Assembly: GCF_018408705.1 (NCBI RefSeq)
Contig: NZ_AP023420.1
Span: forward strand, 930,001 to 994,000
DNA length: 64,000 nt
Direction: 5' to 3'
Source of the DNA: Pusillibacter faecalis
Lineage (GTDB): Bacteria; Bacillota; Clostridia; Oscillospirales; Oscillospiraceae
Below the pieces are notes generated by a model. It worked only from the letters and a program-made list of their open reading frames with translations. It had not been told where the DNA came from and did not search any database. Of this stretch, positions 38,058 to 48,048 are shown piece by piece. The stretch's first letter is position 1. Each line of letters begins with the position of its first letter. A program made the translations under genes and the position numbers.

Positions 38058-38664
38058 ATTTTGTTTGCAGGCACTTTAGCAGAGTCTCCAGTGAATATCG
38101 CCGCACCTGTGGCGGAACGCTTTCCCATGTGGCCGCCCCCGCCGCGCAGCCGGAGGCTGTACAGATTTCATGGTAGTGCATGCCATCCTCCAAGGGCGGT
38201 TCTCCCCGCAGCATGGCGCCGACGCCCTGCCCGCTACACTTCACCAGGGCTTCTCGCCGGACCCAGGTCTTAAAAAATCTCTCCTCCGAGGGCCCTACTT
38301 CCCGCAAAAGCCGCCGACTGACTGGGCGAATTCTCTCAATATCCACCCCCACAGGCCTCTCCGACAGTCCCACCATCGCGGCGGCGGCAGTGTGGCTGAT
38401 ACTGAAATGAACTCCCGGCCATTCCGGAAAGTAGGGCTTCCCCAGGTCTGTCCGGGCAATCAGGGGCAACTCATACAGTCCGCAGCGCTCCCATATGGCA
38501 AGACGCAACAAGGCATAGGCGCACAGCGGTGCCTGCCGTTTTTCCGCCTCCCGAACGCGCAGCAGACGCTCCCGCCAAGGGTACGGTGTCCCTTCCAGCA
38601 GGATTCCAACCTCCGCCTCGGTCAGCCGCCGCTCCAGCAGTACGATCCAGATTTCAGTCGACAT
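38056..38664 (-). CDS. 4'-phosphopantetheinyl transferase, Sfp type
   Basis: The 202-residue protein transfers phosphopantetheine from CoA to carrier proteins. The two signatures are GVDIE (106-110) and the Mg2+/CoA helix WVRREALVK (134-142, family consensus W-x-x-K-E-A-x-x-K, with Arg-Glu here); FSISHT (87-92) precedes them. It could serve the fatty acid ACP or a peptide/polyketide carrier; no such cluster is nearby. The start is ATG 38664 with GGGGGTGAT upstream; the longer frame to 38709 has none. Confidence 0.87.
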   Translation of the reverse strand: MSTEIWIVLLERRLTEAEVGILLEGTPYPWRERLLRVREAEKRQAPLCAYALLRLAIWERCGLYELPLIARTDLGKPYFPEWPGVHFSISHTAAAAMVGLSERPVGVDIERIRPVSRRLLREVGPSEERFFKTWVRREALVKCSGQGVGAMLRGEPPLEDGMHYHEICTASGCAAGAATWESVPPQVRRYSLETLLKCLQTK

Positions 38665-38866
38665 GGCATCACCCCCGCACTCAGCTCTTGTCCTCCCCGT
38701 AGGCCGCAAACAGTCTTCTCCGTGCAGCGCCGGACCCGTCTAATAGTCTCTCTATTGTATGCCGCTCATTCCGCACTGTAAATGGACCAGCAGAAAAAAT
38801 TTAAAAATTTTGTACAAAAAAAGAGGAAATCCCAAATCCGTGGGGTATATCTAAAATACTCCCTGG

Positions 38867-38872
38867 TATGAT
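38867..38872 (+). promoter_or_regulatory. possible extended -10 of the dnaG-rpoD operon
   Basis: TATGAT with TGG directly upstream forms an extended -10. The -35 region is poor. It is 43 nt before the dnaG ATG. Confidence 0.35.
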
Positions 38873-38915
38873 GGACATGGTTTTTGGCTAAACTGGCTGG
38901 AAGGAGGGGACTTTC

Positions 38916-40683
38916 ATGGCGTTTCCCCAGAGTTTTCTGGACGAGCTGATTGCTCGCAGCGATATTGTCGATGTTATAGGCAGCTATGTACAGCTCCAAC
39001 GCAAGGGCGCCAATCTCTTTGGCCTTTGTCCCTTCCACAGCGAGAAAACCGGATCTTTCTCCGTCTCCCCGGACAAGCAGATTTATTACTGCTTTGGCTG
39101 CAAGCGGGGCGGCGGCGTGGTGAATTTCATCATGGAGGAGGAGAACCTCTCCTTTCCCGACGCGGTTCGGTTTCTGGCCAAGCGGGCCGGCATGGAGGTG
39201 CCGGAGGAAGCGGGAGACCGGGAGGAGGGCCGCCGTCGCCAGCGGCTGCTGGACCTGAACCGGGACGCCGCCCGCTTCTATTATCAGCTCCTGCAGCAGC
39301 CGGAGGGGGAAGCGGTGCGGGAATATCTCAGCCGCCGCCAGATACGAAAGGCTACCGCAGTCAAATTTGGCATGGGCGCCTCGTCCGACGCCTGGGATGT
39401 GCTGCTGACCGCCATGACGAAAAAGGGCTACACAAAATCGGAGCTGCTGGAGTCTGGCCTGGTGGTTCAAAATAAAAACGGCGGCCTCTATGACAAATTC
39501 CGGAACCGGCTCATGCTGCCGGTGGTGGATACCCGCGGCAACGTGGTGGCTTTTGGCAGCCGGGTGCTGGACAAATCCGAACCCAAATATATGAACTCCT
39601 CGGAGACGCCGGTTTACAGCAAACGCCGGGTTCTGTATGGATTGAACCTGGCAAAAAAGACCAAGCGTCCCAATATGATTCTCTGTGAGGGGAACCTGGA
39701 TATTGTGACACTGCACCAGGCGGGCTTTGACAACGCCGTGGCCTCCATGGGCACGGCGCTGACGGTGGAGCAGACCCGGCTTCTCGCCCGTTTCACCAAG
39801 GAGCTGGTGCTCTGCTATGACAATGACAACGCCGGGAAAATTGCCACAGAGCGGGCCTTGCAGATTCTGGACCAGTCGGAGTTCTCCGTCAAGGTTCTGC
39901 AGCTGCCCCGCCGCCTGGTGGATGGCGAATCTGTGAAGCAGGACGCGGATGACTTCATCAAGTTCCAGGGGCCGGATGCTTTTGAACGACTGCTGAGCGG
40001 CAGCGAAAACGGCGTGGAGTTCCGCATGGCCCAGGTCGCCGGAAAATATGATCTCACCAGCGACGAGGCCCGCGTCGCCTATTGTGAGGAGATCAGTCAG
40101 CTGCTCTCCTCCCTTCCAAACGCTGTGGAACGGGAAATTTACACCGCACGAGCCGCCGAGGCCGCCCGCATCTCGCCGGAGGCCATGACGCTGGAGGTTC
40201 GCCAGGCCTTCAAACGGCGTGCAGCCCGGGAGAAAAAGGCCGCGCTGCGCAGGGACCTGAACCCTGCCGCGCAAATACAGCCCCGGGAGCGCTCGCTGCG
40301 ATATGAAAACCTCCGCTCCGCCCGGGCGGAGGAGGGAATTTTGCGGCTTCTTCTGCTGGACGACAGTCTCTTTCCTCAGGAGCCGCCTCTTTTGGAGTCG
40401 CAGTTCTCCTCCCCTCTGCTGGGCCGGGTTTACTCCCTGCTCTGGCAGGCGAAGCAGGAGGGGCGTCCCGTGGCTCTTGGAACAGTTTTCGATTCGTTGA
40501 ACCCGGAGGAGGCCAGCCACATCACTGCCGTCTGCCAGCAGCCGGAGTCGGCGCAGAACGCCCGGCAAGCGTTGGCGGATTACATACGCATTGTACAGAC
40601 AGAAGCGGAAAAGCGCGCCGGAGGCGGGACCATCGACCCCCTCCTGGCGGCAACAGAAAAATACAAACAGGGAGGAAAGCGGC

Positions 40684-40691
<8 letters not shown>
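38916..40691 (+). CDS. dnaG: DNA primase
   Basis: The 591-residue primase makes the RNA primers of the replication fork. The CHC2 zinc finger uses C38, H41, C59 and C62; the catalytic N domain follows (about 110-250), then the TOPRIM centre with LCEGNLDIV and CYDNDNAG, and a C-terminal helicase-binding domain. AAGGAGG precedes the ATG. It overlaps rpoD by 8 nt, the conserved dnaG-rpoD pairing. Confidence 0.97.
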
Positions 40692-42099
<1,408 letters not shown>

Positions 42100-42265
42100 G
42101 CGCTTTTCCCCACAAGCCTCAGCGCAGCTTTCAGGGAGTTCTACGGAAACGAGGCTCTTTTTTCGGAAGCCAATACAGCCAAGCAGACGCCCCTTTTACA
42201 GCATATTGGAAGTGCATATTTCGTGCCCCTCCACAGTGGAAGGCCTAAAGATTCCTCCTAATGCC

Positions 42266-42303
42266 AACAAGGACCTGATTCTAAAAAGAATCAGGTCCTT
42301 GTT
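42266..42303. terminator. strong bidirectional terminator between rpoD and the iclR-type gene
   Basis: A 17-bp perfect stem (42266-42282 with 42287-42303) with an AAAA loop lies between the convergent genes. Confidence 0.8.
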
Positions 42304-42326
42304 CAGAATTGGGAGAATCGCTCCAC

Positions 42327-43115
42327 TCATTTCTCCTGGTAGCCCAGACTCCTGGAGATATCCCGCGAGCATTTGCTCAGAGCTTCTAAAATCAGCTTTT
42401 TTCTGTCCTCGTCCATCAGGCCGGACGGTGTGCTGACGCTGACTGCGGCGACAATTTGTCCTGTATAATCCCGAATCGGCATGGCAATGCAGTACAGGCC
42501 GATGCAATACTCCTCCGCATCCACCGCATAACCGCTCTCCCGCACCCGGGCCTCCTCCCGCATCAGCTGCGGGAGGCTGGTGATGGTGTTGGGCGTATAA
42601 GGTATCAGGGTCTCCCGTCCGCCAAAAAGCCCCCAGATCTCCTCCTCGTCCATCTCCGAAATCATGACCTTGCCCATGCCGGTTGCGTGAATCGCCTCAT
42701 ACTCCCCTGGACGCACGCTGATATGTGTGCTGTCATAGGCGCCCTCAATCTTCGAGATAATCAAGATCTCCCCACGCTTTAAAATCCCAAGGTTGACCGT
42801 GGCCCGCGTCTTGCGGCTCAACTCCAAAATGTAGCCGGGATTCAGATTCAGCAGCTGGTTCTGTTGGGGAACCACCTGCCCGATTTTATAGAGCTCCCAG
42901 CCCAGACGGTACTGATTGGTCTCTCCATCCTGCTCTACATACCCATAAAAGCTCAAGGTATCCAACAACCTGTGGACTGTGCTCTTCCCCATACCAAGGA
43001 CTCGGCTGAGTTCGCTGACTCCAATGCCGCGGTTTCCCGTATCCTGGGCCAGATAATTGATAATCTCAATCGCCTTTGTCACCGTCTTAACCGGATATTT
43101 TGGCTCGTCTGCCAT
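42327..43115 (-). CDS. IclR-family transcriptional regulator
   Basis: The 262-residue protein has an N-terminal winged helix-turn-helix (about 8-65; VSELSRVLGMGKSTVHRLLDTL) and a C-terminal IclR ligand domain (about 80-255; GMGKVMISEM, GYAVDAEEYCIGLYCIAMPI, IVAAVSVSTP). Family members often bind small acids and control catabolic genes beside them. It is divergent from the beta-alanyl-CoA ammonia-lyase-like gene with 474 nt between, so it is the prime candidate regulator of that locus. Confidence 0.92.
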   Translation of the reverse strand: MADEPKYPVKTVTKAIEIINYLAQDTGNRGIGVSELSRVLGMGKSTVHRLLDTLSFYGYVEQDGETNQYRLGWELYKIGQVVPQQNQLLNLNPGYILELSRKTRATVNLGILKRGEILIISKIEGAYDSTHISVRPGEYEAIHATGMGKVMISEMDEEEIWGLFGGRETLIPYTPNTITSLPQLMREEARVRESGYAVDAEEYCIGLYCIAMPIRDYTGQIVAAVSVSTPSGLMDEDRKKLILEALSKCSRDISRSLGYQEK

Positions 43116-43589
43116 ACCTCACCTCTCCTGCACTCACTACCCTTGTGAGTCTATTTTCATCATGCTGCCGACCGGGATTCCCTGCCGGTATTCTTTAACA
43201 AGAGTTATACAATATTTCACGATACAGTGTCAAGCCGAAGGCCGGAAAAACGTCCTGAACGCCTGTTCCCAGCGCCTCGGCTGCCTGCAATACGTTACCA
43301 AAACTCTCCCCCTTTAAAGATATAAAAAGCTTCGCAAAATCTTAATTTATCTGTATAAATTACATAATAAATTCAATAATTTTCTTCTAAAATACATTTT
43401 TCTTCTAATTCAAACTCTACCCTAGGAGTACAGTTTTTTAAAAAACCGTTTCTTTTTTCACAAAAATTTTTAAAGTTCCCGGTTGACCATCCATCAACTG
43501 TAGCCACTAGAATAAAGACGAGCTGAGGGGATGGCACAGAATACTCCCCCCAACGGATTACATGAAATTTTTTAAGGAGGATTTCTATC
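43116..43589 (+). promoter_or_regulatory. AT-rich control region ahead of the ammonia-lyase-like gene
   Basis: No gene is seen. A possible promoter is TTGACC (43483-43488) with TAGAAT (43508-43513), 19-nt spacing. The stretch 43330-43450 is nearly pure A/T with an ACGGTTTTTT-like inverted repeat around 43428-43450, fitting an UP element or regulator site for a strongly expressed gene. TTAAGGAGG lies before the ATG. Confidence 0.45.
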
Positions 43590-44024
43590 ATGATTGGCGA
43601 GAAAGTTGTTCTGCGTTATCGTATGTCTGCTGGCGATGCTCACTATGCCGGCCAGCTGGTGGAAGGCGCTCACATTGTTACTGCTTGGGGCGACGTCGGC
43701 ACTGAGCTGGCGATCCGTCTGTTCGGCGACGAGTCCCTGTTCGTGGGCTATTCCGAGGTCCGTTACACCGCTCCTGTGTATTCCGGCGACTGGATGGAGT
43801 ATTCCGGCTGGATCGAGAAGGTTGGCAACACCTCTCTGACCTGCCACTTTGAGGCTCACAAGGTCATGGGTCTGGCTGATCGCGACGGCAAGAAGGGCCT
43901 GGCTGATTCCGCTGCTGACGTGTATCCCGAGCCCATCCTGTGCGCTTATGGCACCGGCACTCTGATGGTCAAGAAGGACCTGCAGCGTCCCGAGTTCGGC
44001 GATCCCAAGTTCCAGGTTCGCTAA
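43590..44024 (+). CDS. beta-alanyl-CoA ammonia-lyase-like hotdog enzyme
   Basis: The 144-residue hotdog-fold protein matches, from memory, beta-alanyl-CoA:ammonia lyase of Clostridium propionicum and 3-aminobutyryl-CoA ammonia-lyase (Kal) of lysine fermenters. Shared motifs include RMSAGDAHYAGQLV, WGDVGTEL, GDESLFVGYSEV, APVYSGDWMEY and GWIEKVGNTS. The reaction would remove ammonia from beta-alanyl-CoA to give acryloyl-CoA. The GWIEKVGNTS and GYSEV stretches are closer to the beta-alanyl enzyme than to Kal. Codons are strongly biased (AAG, CTG, GCT, GGC), a mark of high expression. It is followed by a partial terminator and a CoA-transferase. Confidence 0.83.
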   Translation: MIGEKVVLRYRMSAGDAHYAGQLVEGAHIVTAWGDVGTELAIRLFGDESLFVGYSEVRYTAPVYSGDWMEYSGWIEKVGNTSLTCHFEAHKVMGLADRDGKKGLADSAADVYPEPILCAYGTGTLMVKKDLQRPEFGDPKFQVR

Positions 44025-44072
44025 TCGAGTCGTTTTGTGTTGCTGCTGACAGCGATATAAACATGATTCCGG

Positions 44073-44113
44073 AAGGCTGTTCGGTTGTCACCACGATAAC
44101 CGAACAGCCTTTT
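44073..44113 (+). terminator. hairpin between the ammonia-lyase and CoA-transferase genes
   Basis: A 14-bp perfect stem (44073-44086 with 44098-44111) ends in CCTTTTCC. It may let only part of the transcription through, so the small enzyme is made in excess. A second stem, CAGCCATAG...CTATGGCTG, lies at about 44219-44263. Confidence 0.7.
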
Positions 44114-44290
44114 CCCTGCCCCGCCGCAAGCCGATGAAGCGTTTCGGCGGCTACTGCGGCAGCGTTTTATTTAGAAATCCGACCTTGATCGCGGATCACT
44201 GCCGCCAGCTTTTGATTCAGCCATAGTCGAAAGCTGCGGGCGTGATTTCTTTCCCTATGGCTGAAATTCTTAGAAAGAAAAGGTGAAATT

Positions 44291-45481
44291 ATGATGAGAC
44301 CCCTGGAAGGCATTCGCGTCTTGGACCTGACTCAGGCTTACAGTGGCCCGTTCTGCACCATGAACCTGGCTGACCACGGCGCCGAAGTCATCAAAATTGA
44401 GACTCCGTGCGCAGGCGATCAGACCCGCGGCTGGGGCCCCATGGAAAACGGCTTCAGCGGCTACTACGCCTATGTCAACCGCAACAAGAAGGGCATGACC
44501 CTGAACCTCAAGACCGAGGAGGGCAAGCAGATCTTTACCGAGCTGCTCAAGACCGCCGATGTGGTCTGCGAGAACTACAAGGTTGGCGTGTTGGAGCGTC
44601 TGGGTTTCCCCTATGAGAAGATGAAGGAGATCAACCCCCGCATCATCTACGGTTCCATCAGTGGCTTTGGTCTGACCGGCGATCTGGCCGCCCGGCCCGC
44701 CTACGATATTGTAGCCCAGGCTATGAGCGGCATGATGAGCGTCACTGGCTTCCAGGATGGCCCTCCGTGCAAGATCGGTCCCTCTGTCGGTGACAACTAC
44801 TCCGGTGCCTACCTCTGCATGGGCATCCTGATGGCCCTGTATGAGCGGGAAAAGACCGGTGTGGGCCGCCGGGTAGACGTTGCCATGATGGACACCCTCT
44901 TCTCTGTTATGGAGAACTTCGTGGTGGAGTACACCATTGCTGGCAAGACTCCTCACCGGGCCGGCAACCAGGACCCCTCCATTGCTCCCTTTGACTCCTT
45001 CCACGCCAAGGACGGCGATTTTGTCATGGGCTGCGGCACCGACAAGATGTATGCGGACCTCTGCGGCGCTATGGGCCGTCCCGAGCTGATCACCGATCCC
45101 CGGTACGTCACCAACGTGGATCGCTGCGACAACTATTTGCCTGATCTGAAGTCTGAGATTGAGGCCTGGACCACCACCAAGACGGTGGATGAGCTGGAGG
45201 AGATCATCTCCGGCCTGAAGATTCCCTTTGGCCGGATTCAGACGATTCCCGAGGCCGCTGAGCATCCCCAGACCAAGGAGCGCAACATGCTCTGGACCGT
45301 CTATCAGCCCGGCATGAACGAAGAGATCCGAATTCCCGGCACCCCCATCAAGATTCATGGCGAGCCTGACGAGTGCCAGAAGCCCGCGCCCCAGCTGGGC
45401 GAGGACAACGAGGCCATTCTCCTCAGCCTAGGCATGACCAAGGAGCAGGTGGCTGCCCTGAAAGAAAAGGGCGTTCTCTAA
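44291..45481 (+). CDS. family III CoA-transferase (CaiB/BaiF), beta-alanine CoA-transferase candidate
   Basis: The 396-residue protein has the interlocked-dimer family III CoA-transferase fold: LEGIRVLDLTQAYSGPFC at the N terminus, ENYKVGVLERLG, and the catalytic Asp168 in GPSVGDNYSGA that forms the acyl-enzyme anhydride. It moves CoA between short acyl or amino-acyl acids. In C. propionicum a CoA-transferase of this family activates beta-alanine next to the lyase; the same neighbour here supports that substrate. AAAAGGTGA precedes tandem ATGs. Codon bias is again strong. It ends at a strong terminator. Confidence 0.88.
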   Translation: MMRPLEGIRVLDLTQAYSGPFCTMNLADHGAEVIKIETPCAGDQTRGWGPMENGFSGYYAYVNRNKKGMTLNLKTEEGKQIFTELLKTADVVCENYKVGVLERLGFPYEKMKEINPRIIYGSISGFGLTGDLAARPAYDIVAQAMSGMMSVTGFQDGPPCKIGPSVGDNYSGAYLCMGILMALYEREKTGVGRRVDVAMMDTLFSVMENFVVEYTIAGKTPHRAGNQDPSIAPFDSFHAKDGDFVMGCGTDKMYADLCGAMGRPELITDPRYVTNVDRCDNYLPDLKSEIEAWTTTKTVDELEEIISGLKIPFGRIQTIPEAAEHPQTKERNMLWTVYQPGMNEEIRIPGTPIKIHGEPDECQKPAPQLGEDNEAILLSLGMTKEQVAALKEKGVL

Positions 45482-45494
45482 TCCAGATACATCT

Positions 45495-45531
45495 AAAAGG
45501 TCTCCGTCCCATAAAGGGACGGAGACCTTTT
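45495..45531. terminator. bidirectional terminator
   Basis: A 16-bp stem AAAAGGTCTCCGTCCC (45495-45510) with 45516-45531, T-run on both strands, between the convergent CoA-transferase and peptidase genes. Confidence 0.92.
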
Positions 45532-45548
45532 TGTATGGTTTGCCGAAA

Positions 45549-46892
45549 TCAGACCGGCAGCCGAAGTTGCTGCCCCACGTAGATCAGATTGGGGTCTTTG
45601 ATCTGGTTCAGCTGTGCCAGAGCTTCATAGGTTGTGCCAAATTGTTCCGCAATCTTGGAAAGAGAGTCTCCCGCCTTTACAGTATATGTAGTACCGGAGG
45701 AAACCGCAGCATTTTTTACATGTTTAGCAGGGTCAATGGTAATCTCATCAATGACCGCACGGTTTGTGGAAACAGGCTGAGCGGGCGGCGTATCCAGGGA
45801 GGCAGCGCCAACAACATTGGGAGCGCCAGGCAGCGTCTCGGCGTTGGCGCCAGCGCTGACAATGGCCCGCTCCATGGCATTGACTGCCAAAACACTGATC
45901 AAATTCAGATCCGGAGTAACCTGGTCCCATGTCTGTGCCTGTGTGGTGACATTCCCATATGCCACCGCAAAAATGGTGTCGCCGTCAGAGGGGCAATGGG
46001 TGGGATAGATGGCGCGGGCATACCCGTCATGAGCGGCCTGAGCCAGCTTATTCACCTGTGCCTGGTTCAGTTTTGCATTGGTGACAATACAGCCGATGGT
46101 GGTATTGGTGGCTGGATTCAGCGACTCGTTGGCTTCTGGGTCATTCATCATGGAGGCTTCCTTGTCAATGAACATGTTGTTTTCCTTGTCGTAAGAGCCC
46201 GCAATCACTTTGCCGGTATCAGGATCAACAATATTGCCAACCGCGTTTACCGCCACAATCGCGCCCACATACAGGTCTCCCATCTTAAATGCAAAGGAAC
46301 CCAAACCGCCCTTCATAGAAGAGGCTCCCGCAGTACCCTTGCCCACCGTGGCACCAGTGCCCGCGCCGGTATTGCCGTCTTTCCACTCCACGCCGTCAAA
46401 GGCGGCCTTGGCAGCTGCATATCCCTCAGCCTTGCCTGGACGGACCTTGTGATTGATATAGCCCAGATCAAACAGGCATGCGGAGGGAACAATCGGCACC
46501 ACTGTGGCGCCTACATCTACGCCATATCCCTTTTCCTCCAGATACTGCTGCACACCGCCGGCAGCATCCAAGCCGAATGCGCTTCCTCCGGAAAGGCAAA
46601 TGGCATTGGCAATCTGCACCTCTTTTGTAGGGTCCAACAGGTCCGTTTCCCGGGTTGCGGGAGATCCTCCGCGGACATCAACGCCAGCAACACCGCCGGC
46701 GGGATCATCCACAATAATTGCCGTACAGCCGGTACCATTTTTCGTGTCTGTCCAGTTGCCGACGATAATACCGGGGATATCCTCGAAATCAACGGCAACC
46801 GCCTGTTCCTCAGCCGCGAAACCCACAGTTAACGTGCTGAAGAGAAGCAGGACGGCCAAAAGGCTTGTCACAAATTTCCGTGCTTGTTTCAT
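45549..46892 (-). CDS. secreted P1/S58-family (DmpA/NylC-type) aminopeptidase with LysM
   Basis: The 447-residue protein has a signal peptide (1 to about 26), an S58 domain and a C-terminal LysM repeat (about 399-447, [17 protein letters not shown]) for peptidoglycan binding. Family motifs are [48 protein letters not shown] and the autocleavage site ATN263-T264-TIG, where Thr264 becomes the N-terminal nucleophile as in NylC. Relatives cleave beta-peptides such as beta-Ala-Xaa dipeptides (DmpA, BapA) or omega-amino-acid oligomers (NylC). The start ATG 46892 has GAGAGGGA upstream. It is convergent with the CoA-transferase gene and divergent from the merR-type gene. Confidence 0.87.
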   Translation of the reverse strand: MKQARKFVTSLLAVLLLFSTLTVGFAAEEQAVAVDFEDIPGIIVGNWTDTKNGTGCTAIIVDDPAGGVAGVDVRGGSPATRETDLLDPTKEVQIANAICLSGGSAFGLDAAGGVQQYLEEKGYGVDVGATVVPIVPSACLFDLGYINHKVRPGKAEGYAAAKAAFDGVEWKDGNTGAGTGATVGKGTAGASSMKGGLGSFAFKMGDLYVGAIVAVNAVGNIVDPDTGKVIAGSYDKENNMFIDKEASMMNDPEANESLNPATNTTIGCIVTNAKLNQAQVNKLAQAAHDGYARAIYPTHCPSDGDTIFAVAYGNVTTQAQTWDQVTPDLNLISVLAVNAMERAIVSAGANAETLPGAPNVVGAASLDTPPAQPVSTNRAVIDEITIDPAKHVKNAAVSSGTTYTVKAGDSLSKIAEQFGTTYEALAQLNQIKDPNLIYVGQQLRLPV

Positions 46893-46938
46893 ATTAGTTC
46901 CCTCTCTTTCTGAAATTTCCCGCCGTAGCGTTATTAGA

Positions 46939-46967
46939 ATCATACAATATTTTCCACAGATTGTCAA
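46939..46967 (-). promoter_or_regulatory. strong promoter of the S58 peptidase
   Basis: On the minus strand a perfect TTGACA (46962-46967) and TATGAT (46939-46944) have 17-nt spacing, about 47 nt before the ATG. Confidence 0.75.
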
Positions 46968-47052
46968 TCTTTTATAAAATCAAGGAGAACAATTTGTGTT
47001 TTTATTGATATATATTACAAAAACCTTCTGTACTGAAAATATCGTTTTCCTG

Positions 47053-47082
47053 TTGAAGTCATGACGAGAATTATGTTATACT
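47053..47082 (+). promoter_or_regulatory. promoter of the merR-type gene
   Basis: TTGAAG (47053-47058) and extended -10 TGT-TATACT (47077-47082) have 18-nt spacing, 48 nt before the TTG start. The two divergent promoters lie about 90 nt apart, so one regulator could control both. Confidence 0.6.
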
Positions 47083-47129
47083 GAAAATTAAAGGCAAAAT
47101 ATCGCACAAGGCGGGAAGGAGCGAACCAG

Positions 47130-47990
47130 TTGATATCTGAAGGAAAGAGCTATTATTCGATCGGAAAAGTCTCCACACTGTGCTGTGTTCCTATCAAAAC
47201 TCTGCGGTATTATGATAAGATCGGTCTTCTGGTTCCGGAATACCGCAAGGACGAGAGCAATTACCGCTACTACACTCAGGACCAGATCTTGACGCTCTTC
47301 ATCATCCGCAAGCTCAAGCTTCTGGGAATCCCTCTGAAGGAAATTCACGAAATTATTTCCAGCCGGGATTCCGCTGCTATGGGGAAATGTATTCAGGAGC
47401 GGCTCCAGGGCATCAGCCAGGCTATTGAAGACCTCAATAACCAGTACAGCGAGGGAAAGATGCTGCTGGACCGTTTGAATATGGGGCATAATATTTTGGA
47501 GACTGGCCATGCCAGCTGGTCCACAGAGGAAATCCGAGTGGAGGATATTCCGGTTTCCACGGTACTTTTTACCCGCCGACTCAAAAAAAACTATAAGAAT
47601 ACGGATGTATCTGTGGAGCGATGGCTGGAGCTATTTCAAATGGTCTCTCAGCAGAAGCTGCGGGTCGTGGGGCCAGTGATTCTGACCTACCACAACAATC
47701 CTCTGGAGCAGTTTTTTAAAACTGACTGCGACCTGGAGATCAGCGTTCGGGTCAATGAGACCCGGGACCGGCCGGAGTGCAAGCAATTTGGTGGCTTCCG
47801 GGCCGTTACCGCATTACATATTGGCCGGAATGATGAAATCATTCAGACTCACGCTCGGGCCATCAAGTGGCTCAACCAGCAAGGCTACAGTGTGGCCGGC
47901 CCGATTTCTGAGGAGTACATCGTCTCTCCCATGGACATCATCAACGAAGAAGATCATATTACCAAGGTCATTATCCCCATTCAACCTTAA
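47130..47990 (+). CDS. MerR-family regulator with GyrI-like ligand domain
   Basis: The 286-residue protein has the MerR DNA-binding head (YYSIGKVSTLCCVPIKTLRYYDKIGLL, then YRYYTQDQI), a dimer coiled coil at about 80-120, and a C-terminal GyrI/AraC-effector-like domain (about 130-285), as in BmrR-type multidrug sensors. The start is TTG with AAGGAG 8 nt upstream. It is divergent from the secreted peptidase and may control it; the following exporter operon is separated by a terminator and faces it. Confidence 0.88.
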   Translation: MISEGKSYYSIGKVSTLCCVPIKTLRYYDKIGLLVPEYRKDESNYRYYTQDQILTLFIIRKLKLLGIPLKEIHEIISSRDSAAMGKCIQERLQGISQAIEDLNNQYSEGKMLLDRLNMGHNILETGHASWSTEEIRVEDIPVSTVLFTRRLKKNYKNTDVSVERWLELFQMVSQQKLRVVGPVILTYHNNPLEQFFKTDCDLEISVRVNETRDRPECKQFGGFRAVTALHIGRNDEIIQTHARAIKWLNQQGYSVAGPISEEYIVSPMDIINEEDHITKVIIPIQP

Positions 47991-48023
47991 AAGAGAGCGG
48001 AGGCAAAGCCTCCGCTCTCTTTT
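47991..48023. terminator. bidirectional terminator
   Basis: A 14-bp perfect stem (47991-48004 with 48008-48021), AAA loop and TT run, between the convergent merR-type and SLH genes. Confidence 0.9.
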
Positions 48024-48048
48024 GTCTTGGACAAATATTCAGCGTTCC

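Noticed and set aside
44270..45358. 362-codon minus-strand open frame
   Set aside because: It is antisense to the CoA-transferase; the long open frame follows from that gene's strong codon bias.
45531..46832. 433-codon plus-strand open frame
   Set aside because: It is antisense to the S58 peptidase, with Cys/Gly/His-rich sequence and no start site.
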